Below, one piece after another: positions 16,187 through 24,269 of a stretch of DNA of 64,000 nucleotides; the stretch's first letter is position 1; every line of letters starts with the position of its first letter. The notes beneath the pieces are model-generated. The model worked only from the letters and a program-made list of their open reading frames with translations. It did not search any database and was not told the DNA's origin. Position numbers and translations under genes: made by a program. Source of the stretch: Streptomyces sp. NBC_01237 (lineage in GTDB: Bacteria; Actinomycetota; Actinomycetes; Streptomycetales; Streptomycetaceae); NCBI RefSeq assembly GCF_035917275.1, contig NZ_CP108508.1, positions 2,852,001 to 2,916,000 on the forward strand, in the 5' to 3' direction.

Positions 16187-17245
16187 ATGACCCAGAACAC
16201 CCCACTCTCCCCCTGCCCCCTGAATCACCTCCACGAGGTGCGGCAACGCGTGCTGTCCGCCGCCCAGTTGCGGGTGCGGGGGGTGTCCGCCGCGCAGACC
16301 GCCGCACAGTGCCTGGGCGGCGGCCCCTGGCAGCAGCTGCTGCCGGGGGTGTACCTGCTGCGGCCGGGTCGGCCCTCCGGTGCGGAACGGCTGCACGGCG
16401 CCCTGCTGTACGCGGGCCGTCCGCCGGTCTCCGGGCGGCGGGCCCCGGCGCCCGCGCACGGCGGGGCGGAGTACGGGGAGGCGATGGTCACCGGGCTCGC
16501 GGCGCTCACGCTGCACGGGTTCGCCTCCGCGCCGCACCTGATGTCGCTGCACCGGATCGATGTGCTCGTGCCGCGCTCCCGGCGGCTGCGTTCGACCCGG
16601 TTCGTGCAGGTGCTCCGGTCGGCCGCGCTGCCGGAGCCGGAGCGCGTCGCCGGGCTGCCGGTCGCACCGGTGGAGCGGGCGGTGGCCGACGCGGTGGCGG
16701 AGCTCACGGACTCGGGGGCCGTGCGCCGGCTGCTGACCGAGGCGGTCCGGGACGGGCACGGCGAGAGTGCCGCCCTCGTACGGGAACTGAGCGCGGCGAA
16801 GCTCCTGGGCCGGACGCCGGTGGTGGACGCCGTGGAGTCGCTGCTGGCCGAGGGGCGGGCCGAGGCGGAGCTGCGGCTGTACGACATGGTGCGCGCGCAC
16901 GGGCTGCCGGAGCCGCTGTGGAACGTGGAGCTGCGGCTGCCGGGCGGCCCGCCGCTGGGCGGGGTCGACGCCTACTGGCCCGATGAGGCCGTCGCCCTCG
17001 GGCTGGACATCCGCAGCTCCGGGCACGGCTCGCCGGCCGACGGGCGCCAGGAGGAACAGGGCGCGCGGTGGTCCGCGTACGCCGCCGAGCGGGAGCACCT
17101 GGAGCGGCTCGGAATCACCGTCGTCCATGTCACGCCGAGGAAACTGCGCGAGGCGGCGGAGCAACAGGCCACCGTGGTGCGTACGGCGCTGATGGCGGCG
17201 GGTGACCGCGAACCGGCGGCGTATGTGATGGTCCTGCCCCGATGA
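16187..17245 (+). CDS. AbiEi-like winged-helix protein with degenerate nuclease-like C-terminus
   Basis: A 352-residue protein. The N-terminus (VLSAAQLRVRGVSAAQTAAQ, then WQQLLPGVYLLRPG) looks like the winged-helix head of AbiEi antitoxin and related regulators. The C-terminus (GVDAYWPDEAVALGLDIRSS, later GITVVHVTPRKLRE) looks like a Vsr/DUF559-type restriction-endonuclease fold, in which the usual acidic Glu strand motif reads LGLDIR, so catalysis is doubtful. Such proteins are common and mostly unannotated in Streptomyces. There is no AbiEii-type toxin nearby, so I do not call a toxin-antitoxin pair. Start at 16187 by position; an in-frame GTG at 16166 is possible. Confidence 0.6.
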   Translation: MTQNTPLSPCPLNHLHEVRQRVLSAAQLRVRGVSAAQTAAQCLGGGPWQQLLPGVYLLRPGRPSGAERLHGALLYAGRPPVSGRRAPAPAHGGAEYGEAMVTGLAALTLHGFASAPHLMSLHRIDVLVPRSRRLRSTRFVQVLRSAALPEPERVAGLPVAPVERAVADAVAELTDSGAVRRLLTEAVRDGHGESAALVRELSAAKLLGRTPVVDAVESLLAEGRAEAELRLYDMVRAHGLPEPLWNVELRLPGGPPLGGVDAYWPDEAVALGLDIRSSGHGSPADGRQEEQGARWSAYAAEREHLERLGITVVHVTPRKLREAAEQQATVVRTALMAAGDREPAAYVMVLPR

Positions 17246-17352
17246 GGGCCTCCGCGGCGCCCTTTTGACCCCATTCATCACTCGTGACGCATCGGACCCA
17301 CTGGCGGATCTACGCCATGTCCATTTCTCGTCTCCGTCAACTCTCCACAAAC

Positions 17353-17372
17353 CCCTGTCATTTACGACAGGG
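17353..17372 (+). promoter_or_regulatory. inverted repeat in the subtilase leader/promoter
   Basis: A perfect 7-bp inverted repeat ccctgtc-atttac-gacaggg, 57 bases upstream of the subtilase start, in an unusually AT-rich stretch (17270-17420). It could be an operator or an mRNA leader hairpin. Confidence 0.45.
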
Positions 17373-17428
17373 TGAGCGGTCATCCGGTACCGAATTCCGG
17401 ACTCTCTCTTTCAGATACAGGGATGCTG

Positions 17429-20400
17429 ATGACCAAGGAATCCCCCAGCTCCATACCCGGGGCGAGACGCGCGGCCCGTATCGCGGCCGCCGCCGGTCTG
17501 GTGGCCGCACTGGCCGCCTCCGGTGCCGCCCCGGTTTTCGCCGCCGACGACCCGGCCACCGCGCCCGTCAAGCCCTCCGCCACGAGCGGGAAGGGCGACA
17601 AGCTCGGCAAGGCCGACGCCGACGTGCTGTCCAAGGCCGAGGCCGAGGGCGAGAAGAGCGTCACGATGATGGTCGCCACCACTCCGGGGGCGACCGAGCA
17701 GGTCACCAAGCAGCTGGACGCCGTCAAGGGGTCCGTGCTGGGGCAGACGTACGACAAGCTCGGCTATGTCCGCGCGACCGTACCGACCGCCTCGGCCGAG
17801 TCGACGATCAAGGCGGCCTCCAAGCTGTCGTCCGTCCTCGGCATCGACCTCAAGCAGGAGATCAAGCTGGACGACCCGACGCCCAAGGGCGACCGGGCCG
17901 CCGGGGCGAAGAAGGCGAAGTCCACGGGCAGCCACGCGGCCCCGGGCAGGAAGACGCCGGCGAAGAACCCGTACAACCCGTCCTTCGAGACGGGCGCGGT
18001 CGACTTCGTCAAGCAGCACCCGAAGGCCGACGGCCGCGGGATCACCATCGGTGTCCTGGACTCCGGAGTCGACCTCGGTCACCCGGCCCTCCAGAAGACC
18101 ACCACCGGCGAGCGCAAGATCGTCGACTGGGTGACCGCCACCGACCCGGTCGACGACGAGGACGGCACCTGGCTGCGGATGACGGAGGCCGTGACCGGCC
18201 CGACGTTCACGGCCCTGGGCAAGACGTACTCGGCGCCCGCGGGCTCGTACCGGTTCAGCCTGTTCAAGGAGTCCGCCACGCTCGGGGGCGACATGGCGGG
18301 CGACCTCAACCGTGACGGTGACACCACCGACACCTGGGGCGTGCTGTACGACCCGGTCACCGGCACCACGCGGGTCGACCTGAACGGCAACGCGAACTTC
18401 GCCGACGACACCGTCCTGAAGCCGTACAAGGACAAGCACCAGGTCGCCTACTTCGGCAAGGACGACCCGCGCACCGACGTCGTCGAGCGCATCCCGTTCG
18501 TCGTCGAGACCCGCAAGAACGTCGTCTACAACGCCGCGGGCGCCAAGGCCGACTTCGTCAGCATCGGTGTCATCGAGAGCGAGCACGGTACGCACGTCGC
18601 GGGCATCACCGCGGCCAACGGCCTGTTCGGCGGCAAGATGAACGGTGCGGCGCCCGGCGCCAAGATCGTCTCCTCGCGTGCCTGCACCTGGACCGGCGGC
18701 TGCACCAACATCGCGCTCACCGAGGGCATGATCGACCTCGTCGTGAACCGCGGTGTCGACGTCGTCAACATGTCGATCGGCGGCCTGCCGCCGCTGAACG
18801 ACGGCAACAACGCGCGCGCCGAGCTCTACAAGCGGCTCATCGACATCTACGGCGTCCAGCTGGTCATCTCGGCCGGCAACGACGGCCCGGGTGTCAACAC
18901 CATCGGTGACCCCGGTCTCGCCGACCACGTCATCTCGGTGGGCGCGTCCATCTCCAAGGAGACCTGGGCCGCCAACTACGGCTCGAAGGTCACCAAGAAG
19001 TACGACATGCTGCCCTTCTCCTCGCGCGGTCCGCGTGAGGACGGCGGCTTCGCGCCGATCCTGACGGCGCCGGGTGCGTCCATCAACACCACCCAGACCT
19101 GGATCCCGGGCGGACCGGTCAAGGAGGCGGGTTACGACCTGCCGGCCGGTTACTCCATGCTCCAGGGCACCTCGATGGCCTCCCCGCAGGCCGCCGGTGC
19201 GACCGCGCTGCTGCTGTCCGCCGCGAAGCAGAAGAACATCGAGCTGCCGCCGGCGGATCTGCGCACCGCGCTGACCAGCACCGCCACCCACATCAAGGGA
19301 GTGCCCGCGCACGCCCAGGGTGCCGGTCTCATCGACATCGTCGGTGCCTGGAAGGCCATCGGAAAGGGCGCCACCGCGCACGAGTACACGGTGAAGGCCC
19401 CGGTCGACACCGCGATCGACTTCGCGCTGAAGGACCCGGGCTTCGGCACGGGCCTGTACGACCGTGAGGGCGGCCTGAAGGCCGGCCAGAAGAAGTCGTA
19501 CGACGTCACCGTCACCCGCACCACGGGTCCGGACCGCAACGTCAAGCACACGCTGTCGTGGAAGAACAACGACGGCACCTTCAAGCTGACCGGTCCGAGC
19601 ACCGTCTCGCTGCCGCTCGGCAAGCCGGTGACCGTCAAGGTCCAGGCGAAGCCCGGCAGCACCGGTGTGCACAGCGCGATCCTCAAGGTCGATGACAAGA
19701 AGACCGTCGGCGTGGACCACCAGATCCTCACCACCGTCGTCGTCGCCACCGACCTCAAGAAGCCGGGCTACGCGTTCAAGGCGTCCGGCTCGGTGCAGCG
19801 CAACAGCAGCACGTCGTACTTCCTGAACGTACCGGAGGGCGCCAAGACCCTTGAGGTCGCCCTCAGCGCCCTGCGTTCGGGCAGCCAGACGCGGTTCATC
19901 TCCCTGCACCCCTACGGGGTCGCGGTGGAGGACAGCGCCACGATCTACTGCTACCCGAACTACGAGAACCCGGCCAACACCTGCCGCCCGGACGTGCGTT
20001 CCTACAAGGACCCGCAGCCCGGCGTCTGGGAGGTCGAGGTCGAGTCGCGTCGTACGTCGCCGCTGCTGGACAACCCGTACAAGCTGGATGTCAGCCTGCT
20101 CGGCGCGTCCTTCGACCCGGCCGTGCAGACCATCGCCGAGGCGAAGATCGGCAGCCCGGCCGCGGTGAACTGGAAGGTCACCAACAGCGCCGCCGCCCTG
20201 GAGGGCAAGCTCAAGGGCGGTTCGCTGGGTTCGGCCGACGTCGAACGCCCGTCGATCTCCACGGGTGGGACCTACGAGACCACGGTCACCATCGGTGAGG
20301 GTGTCGAGAAGCTGGACGTCGCCATCGGCGGCACCTCCGACGCCAACGCGGACATCGACCTGTATGTCTTCAAGGGCGACAAGGAGGCCGGCAAGTCGAC

Positions 20401-20728
20401 CACCGCGGGCTCCGAGGAGTCGGTCAGCCTGGTCAAGCCCGCCGCCGGTACGTACACCGTCGTCGTCGACGGCTACTCGGTCCCGGCCGGGACCACCGAG
20501 TTCGCCTACCGCGACGTGTTCTACTCGCCGACGCTCGGCACGATCAAGGTCGACGAGTCGAAGGCCGTGAACCTGGCCAACGGCGCCTCGGCCCAGGTCG
20601 GCGCCGAGGTCCTGGTAGCCGGAGCGGCTCCCGAGGGCCGGCAGTTCTTCGGTGAGATCCAGCTGGTCAACCCCCGCGGCACCGCGGCGGGCACCGGCAG
20701 CGTCGTGATCGAGAAGGTCACGCCGTAG
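17429..20728 (+). CDS. large secreted S8-family subtilisin-like protease
   Basis: A 1099-residue exported serine protease. The signal peptide covers residues 1-38 (GARRAARIAAAAGLVAALAA, then APVFA before ADDP). A propeptide-like segment follows at about 70-145. The catalytic triad is Asp211 (GVLDSGVDLGHP), His386 (EHGTHVAGITAANG) and Ser582 (GTSMASPQAAG). About 170 residues are inserted between Asp and His. Residues after about 670 form beta-rich domains without a membrane anchor. The ATG at 17429 fits the aggg ribosome site better than one two codons upstream. Monocistronic, with strong hairpins after the stop. Probably a major extracellular protease. Confidence 0.93.
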   Translation: MTKESPSSIPGARRAARIAAAAGLVAALAASGAAPVFAADDPATAPVKPSATSGKGDKLGKADADVLSKAEAEGEKSVTMMVATTPGATEQVTKQLDAVKGSVLGQTYDKLGYVRATVPTASAESTIKAASKLSSVLGIDLKQEIKLDDPTPKGDRAAGAKKAKSTGSHAAPGRKTPAKNPYNPSFETGAVDFVKQHPKADGRGITIGVLDSGVDLGHPALQKTTTGERKIVDWVTATDPVDDEDGTWLRMTEAVTGPTFTALGKTYSAPAGSYRFSLFKESATLGGDMAGDLNRDGDTTDTWGVLYDPVTGTTRVDLNGNANFADDTVLKPYKDKHQVAYFGKDDPRTDVVERIPFVVETRKNVVYNAAGAKADFVSIGVIESEHGTHVAGITAANGLFGGKMNGAAPGAKIVSSRACTWTGGCTNIALTEGMIDLVVNRGVDVVNMSIGGLPPLNDGNNARAELYKRLIDIYGVQLVISAGNDGPGVNTIGDPGLADHVISVGASISKETWAANYGSKVTKKYDMLPFSSRGPREDGGFAPILTAPGASINTTQTWIPGGPVKEAGYDLPAGYSMLQGTSMASPQAAGATALLLSAAKQKNIELPPADLRTALTSTATHIKGVPAHAQGAGLIDIVGAWKAIGKGATAHEYTVKAPVDTAIDFALKDPGFGTGLYDREGGLKAGQKKSYDVTVTRTTGPDRNVKHTLSWKNNDGTFKLTGPSTVSLPLGKPVTVKVQAKPGSTGVHSAILKVDDKKTVGVDHQILTTVVVATDLKKPGYAFKASGSVQRNSSTSYFLNVPEGAKTLEVALSALRSGSQTRFISLHPYGVAVEDSATIYCYPNYENPANTCRPDVRSYKDPQPGVWEVEVESRRTSPLLDNPYKLDVSLLGASFDPAVQTIAEAKIGSPAAVNWKVTNSAAALEGKLKGGSLGSADVERPSISTGGTYETTVTIGEGVEKLDVAIGGTSDANADIDLYVFKGDKEAGKSTTAGSEESVSLVKPAAGTYTVVVDGYSVPAGTTEFAYRDVFYSPTLGTIKVDESKAVNLANGASAQVGAEVLVAGAAPEGRQFFGEIQLVNPRGTAAGTGSVVIEKVTP

Positions 20729-20730
20729 CG

Positions 20731-20788
20731 ACCGGTGCGACGGCTCGGTGAGCCGTCGCACCGGTGGGTCACCGGAGCGGTGACCCAC
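20731..20788 (+). terminator. double stem-loop terminator after the subtilase gene
   Basis: Two consecutive perfect hairpins: a 15-bp stem accggtgcgacggct / complement at 20731-20745 and 20751-20765 (loop cggtg), and a 10-bp stem gtgggtcacc / complement at 20764-20773 and 20779-20788. A third (cagcggggcggg at 20797-20808 with its complement at 20825-20836) follows. Confidence 0.85.
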
Positions 20789-20925
20789 TGAACGGCCAGC
20801 GGGGCGGGCGCTCTCCCGGGAGCTCCCGCCCCGCTGCACGTCCCGCGCCGGTGCTCCGGGTCCAGGACGTCGGCCGGGGTCGGGGCCGGACCGTCGGCCG
20901 TCAGCGGGGTCCGGGTCCGGGCGGG

Positions 20926-20995
20926 CAGCCGCCAGCCGCCAGCCGCCAGCCGCCAGCCGTCAGCCGTCAGCCGTCAGCCGTCAGCCGTCAGCCGG
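20926..20995. repeat. 7-bp tandem repeat CAGCCG(C/T), ten units
   Basis: Ten head-to-tail 7-base units: four cagccgc (20926-20953), five cagccgt (20954-20988) and one cagccgg (20989-20995). The variants are sorted into blocks, as expected of stepwise expansion. The surrounding 329-bp gene-free stretch (20729-21057) also carries a second repeat, cagggtccgtgacgtcagcc plus gggc, at about 20998-21021 and 21045-21068; the latter runs into the end of the membrane-protein gene. Apart from terminators and these repeats I see nothing else in that stretch. Confidence 0.9.
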
Positions 20996-21057
20996 GCCAG
21001 GGTCCGTGACGTCAGCCGGGCGCGGGTCCGGGCCGTCAGCCGCCAGGGTCCGTGACG

Positions 21058-21756
21058 TCAGCCGGGCCCGGAGCACTCCGTGTCACGGGAGCCCGGCAGC
21101 GCGGCCGACATCCACTCCCAGGCCGCCGCCCGGTCCGCCGCCGCCGTGTACGAGTCGACCCCCTCGCCGGGGAAGCGCGACACCCTGACGACCACGCGGG
21201 CGCCGGGCGGGTAGTGGCCGGCGTCCTTGCCCGGCACGAGGAACACGGCCTGACGCGGGCCGCGCTCCGGCTTCAGCCGGCGCTCGACGTCCAGCACCAC
21301 GCGCAGGCCGGGCGCGACCCGCTCGGTACGGTTCACCGTGCCGTCCACGACGAGGCGGGCGCAGGCCATGATCCCCTCGTGGGTCGGCTTGGCGTCACCG
21401 TGCCCGCCGTCCGGGGGCCGTGCCACCGACCACATGATCCCGGTGCCTGCCAGCGCGGCGGCGCCCACCAGCGACGCGGCCAGTGCGAGCACCCGCCACC
21501 GGGACCGCCGGGCGGGAGACGCCGGAGCGGCGGGCTCCGGGGCCGGGGGCTCCGGGGCCGGGGGCTCCGGGACGGCCGGCCGCGGGCCCGCGGCCAGTGC
21601 GTCCCCGATCAGCCGGAGCTGTGTACCGAGCACCGCGAGGTCCCGTTCCACCGCCGCGTACCGGGCCGCGGTGCCGCTCCCCCCGTCCCGGGGCGCCGGC
21701 TCCCCCAGCAGCACGGCCATCAGCTCGTCCGATCCGTACGGCTCGCCCGTGTTCAT
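21058..21756 (-). CDS. single-pass membrane protein, probable partner of the adjacent sigma factor
   Basis: A 232-residue protein. Residues 1-85 are cytoplasmic, with a Pro/Glu/Ala-rich linker (EPPAPEPPAPEP) built on 15-bp DNA repeats. One membrane helix lies at about 88-110 (VLALAASLVGAAALAGTG), and a C-terminal outer domain of about 120 residues follows. It starts two bases after the sigma-factor stop, so the two are co-translated. This arrangement is typical for an anti-sigma factor, but the HxxxCxxC zinc motif is absent; partnership is inferred from position. Confidence 0.7.
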   Translation of the reverse strand: MNTGEPYGSDELMAVLLGEPAPRDGGSGTAARYAAVERDLAVLGTQLRLIGDALAAGPRPAVPEPPAPEPPAPEPAAPASPARRSRWRVLALAASLVGAAALAGTGIMWSVARPPDGGHGDAKPTHEGIMACARLVVDGTVNRTERVAPGLRVVLDVERRLKPERGPRQAVFLVPGKDAGHYPPGARVVVRVSRFPGEGVDSYTAAADRAAAWEWMSAALPGSRDTECSGPG

Positions 21757-21758
21757 CG

Positions 21759-22289
21759 TCACACCACCTCGTCCGTGCGCAGCAGCGCCATCCGCTCGCG
21801 CATCGCCCCGGCCGCCGCGTACAGGCGGCTCTTGACCGTGCCTTCCGGAATCCCCAGCTCGGCCGCGATCCGCGGTACGGACAGGTCCGCGTAGAACCGC
21901 AGCACCAGGGCCTGGCGCTGCGGTCCGGGCAGCTCGTCGAGCCCGGCGGCGACCGTGAGGGCCAGCAGCCGTGCCTCCTGGCCGCCCTCGGCCGCCCCGT
22001 CCGGCGGGGTCAGCGCCGCGAGCCTGGCGCCGATCCGCTCCTGCCGGCCGCGGCCGCGGTGCCAGTCGGCCGCCAGGTTCGAGGCGACCACGGCCGCCCA
22101 GGCACCGATGTCGCGCGGTGCCTCCCTGCCGCTCGCCGCGCGCTCCAGCAGCCGCAGCCGTATCTGCTGCACAGCGTCCTGGAGATCGGCGTACGGCACA
22201 CCGCCGAGGGACAGCACGGCCCTGACCCTGTCCACCTGCGCCGGGGACAGCGGGTCCTCCCCCGCGCCCGACGCCTTCCGTCCCAGCAA
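21759..22289 (-). CDS. ECF-type RNA polymerase sigma factor
   Basis: A 176-residue sigma factor with regions 2 and 4 only. Region 2 includes YADLQDAVQQIRLRLLERA and AWAAVVASNLAADWHRGRGR. Region 4 includes LPGPQRQALVLRFYADLSVPRI, then AELGIPEGTVKSRLYAA, the -35-binding helix-turn-helix. I place the start at a TTG (22289) because gggggagg lies about six bases upstream. No in-frame ATG or GTG with a ribosome site is evident nearby, though the frame stays open to 22436. It forms an operon with the membrane protein. Confidence 0.85.
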   Translation of the reverse strand: MLGRKASGAGEDPLSPAQVDRVRAVLSLGGVPYADLQDAVQQIRLRLLERAASGREAPRDIGAWAAVVASNLAADWHRGRGRQERIGARLAALTPPDGAAEGGQEARLLALTVAAGLDELPGPQRQALVLRFYADLSVPRIAAELGIPEGTVKSRLYAAAGAMRERMALLRTDEVV

Positions 22290-22306
22290 GGACTGCCTCC
22301 CCCTGA

Positions 22307-23485
<1,179 letters not shown>

Positions 23486-23519
23486 GTTCCGTACGCTGCC
23501 GGGCATCCGGCTCCGTACG

Positions 23520-23562
23520 CGCCGACGGGCGGCCACCGGCACACGGTGGCCGCCCGTCGGCG
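23520..23562. terminator. strong bidirectional stem-loop terminator
   Basis: A perfect 18-bp stem (cgccgacgggcggccacc at 23520-23537, complement at 23545-23562) with loop ggcacac. It lies between the convergent asd and DUF1203 genes and can end both. Confidence 0.88.
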
Positions 23563-23612
23563 TCCGGGGACCGGTGCGGCCCCGGCGGGCCTTCGGCGCG
23601 GGAGGGGCGGGG

Positions 23613-24113
23613 TCAGCCGCGCCGCACCTCGAACTGGAAGCAGCCGTACTCCACGGCCCGCACATGCACCAGCGCCACCGCCGGATCGGCGAACGCCTCG
23701 TCGAAGGCCGTGTCGAACCCGCGATCGTGGTCCGCGGGGATCTCCATCAGCCGCCCTCCCACGATCCGCCCCTCCGCGTCGTAGCGCCGGACGGTCCGCA
23801 GCGCCCCGGTCCGCGCGAAGGGGTAGCCCGCCCGCTCCGGGGCGGGGCCCCCGCACTCCTCGGCGTGGATGAAGACCGGCCCCTGTTCGTCGTACGCCCC
23901 CGGCCGGGCCCACGCCTCGGCCGCCCAGCGGCGCAGCGGCGCGTAGGAGACCAGGGCGATCCGCTCCCCCGGCTCGGCGCCGCGCAGACAGCAGCGCAGC
24001 GGGCCGCCGCTCTCCACGGCGGTGTACGGGAGGCAGGGGCGCCCCGCGTCGTCGGTGTCGCGGAGCTCCTTGAGGGCGGTGGGTCCGATGGGACGTGCCT
24101 CGTATCCGGTCAT
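23613..24113 (-). CDS. DUF1203-family protein
   Basis: A 166-residue small soluble protein. The conserved pattern includes CCLRGAEPGERIALVSYAP, then GPVFIHAEECGG, YPFARTGALRTVRRYDAEG and a C-terminal VEYGCFQFEVRR. Members are widespread and uncharacterised. The His/Glu/Cys cluster could bind metal, but that is a guess. No clear ribosome site precedes the ATG at 24113. It is divergent from pepN copy 2 across 156 bases. Confidence 0.8.
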   Translation of the reverse strand: MTGYEARPIGPTALKELRDTDDAGRPCLPYTAVESGGPLRCCLRGAEPGERIALVSYAPLRRWAAEAWARPGAYDEQGPVFIHAEECGGPAPERAGYPFARTGALRTVRRYDAEGRIVGGRLMEIPADHDRGFDTAFDEAFADPAVALVHVRAVEYGCFQFEVRRG

Positions 24114-24269
24114 GGTTCGAGGGTGAGCGCGCCCGCCGTCCGCGTCCGGCGGAAAACGGACATCGCACTGTGTGGTGCCGCGTGGAAGGATGGCCGGAAA
24201 CGCCGCATAGCAAGATCGACCGCTCCCATGTGCCGGTCGGTCCAAGTAGCACATCAAGGAGATGACCGC

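Noticed and set aside
16187..17245. AbiE-type toxin-antitoxin or phage-defence system
   Set aside because: No AbiEii nucleotidyltransferase gene is adjacent, and the neighbours are housekeeping protease genes.
17411..20839. Antisense open frame of more than 1100 codons opposite the subtilase
   Set aside because: Low-complexity Gly/Arg/Val/Asp translation, no ribosome site and complete overlap with a protease that has an intact triad.
20926..20995. CRISPR-like array
   Set aside because: Units of 7 bp are directly adjacent without spacers, and no cas gene is present. It is a simple tandem repeat, as is the 13-bp array at 4571-4654.
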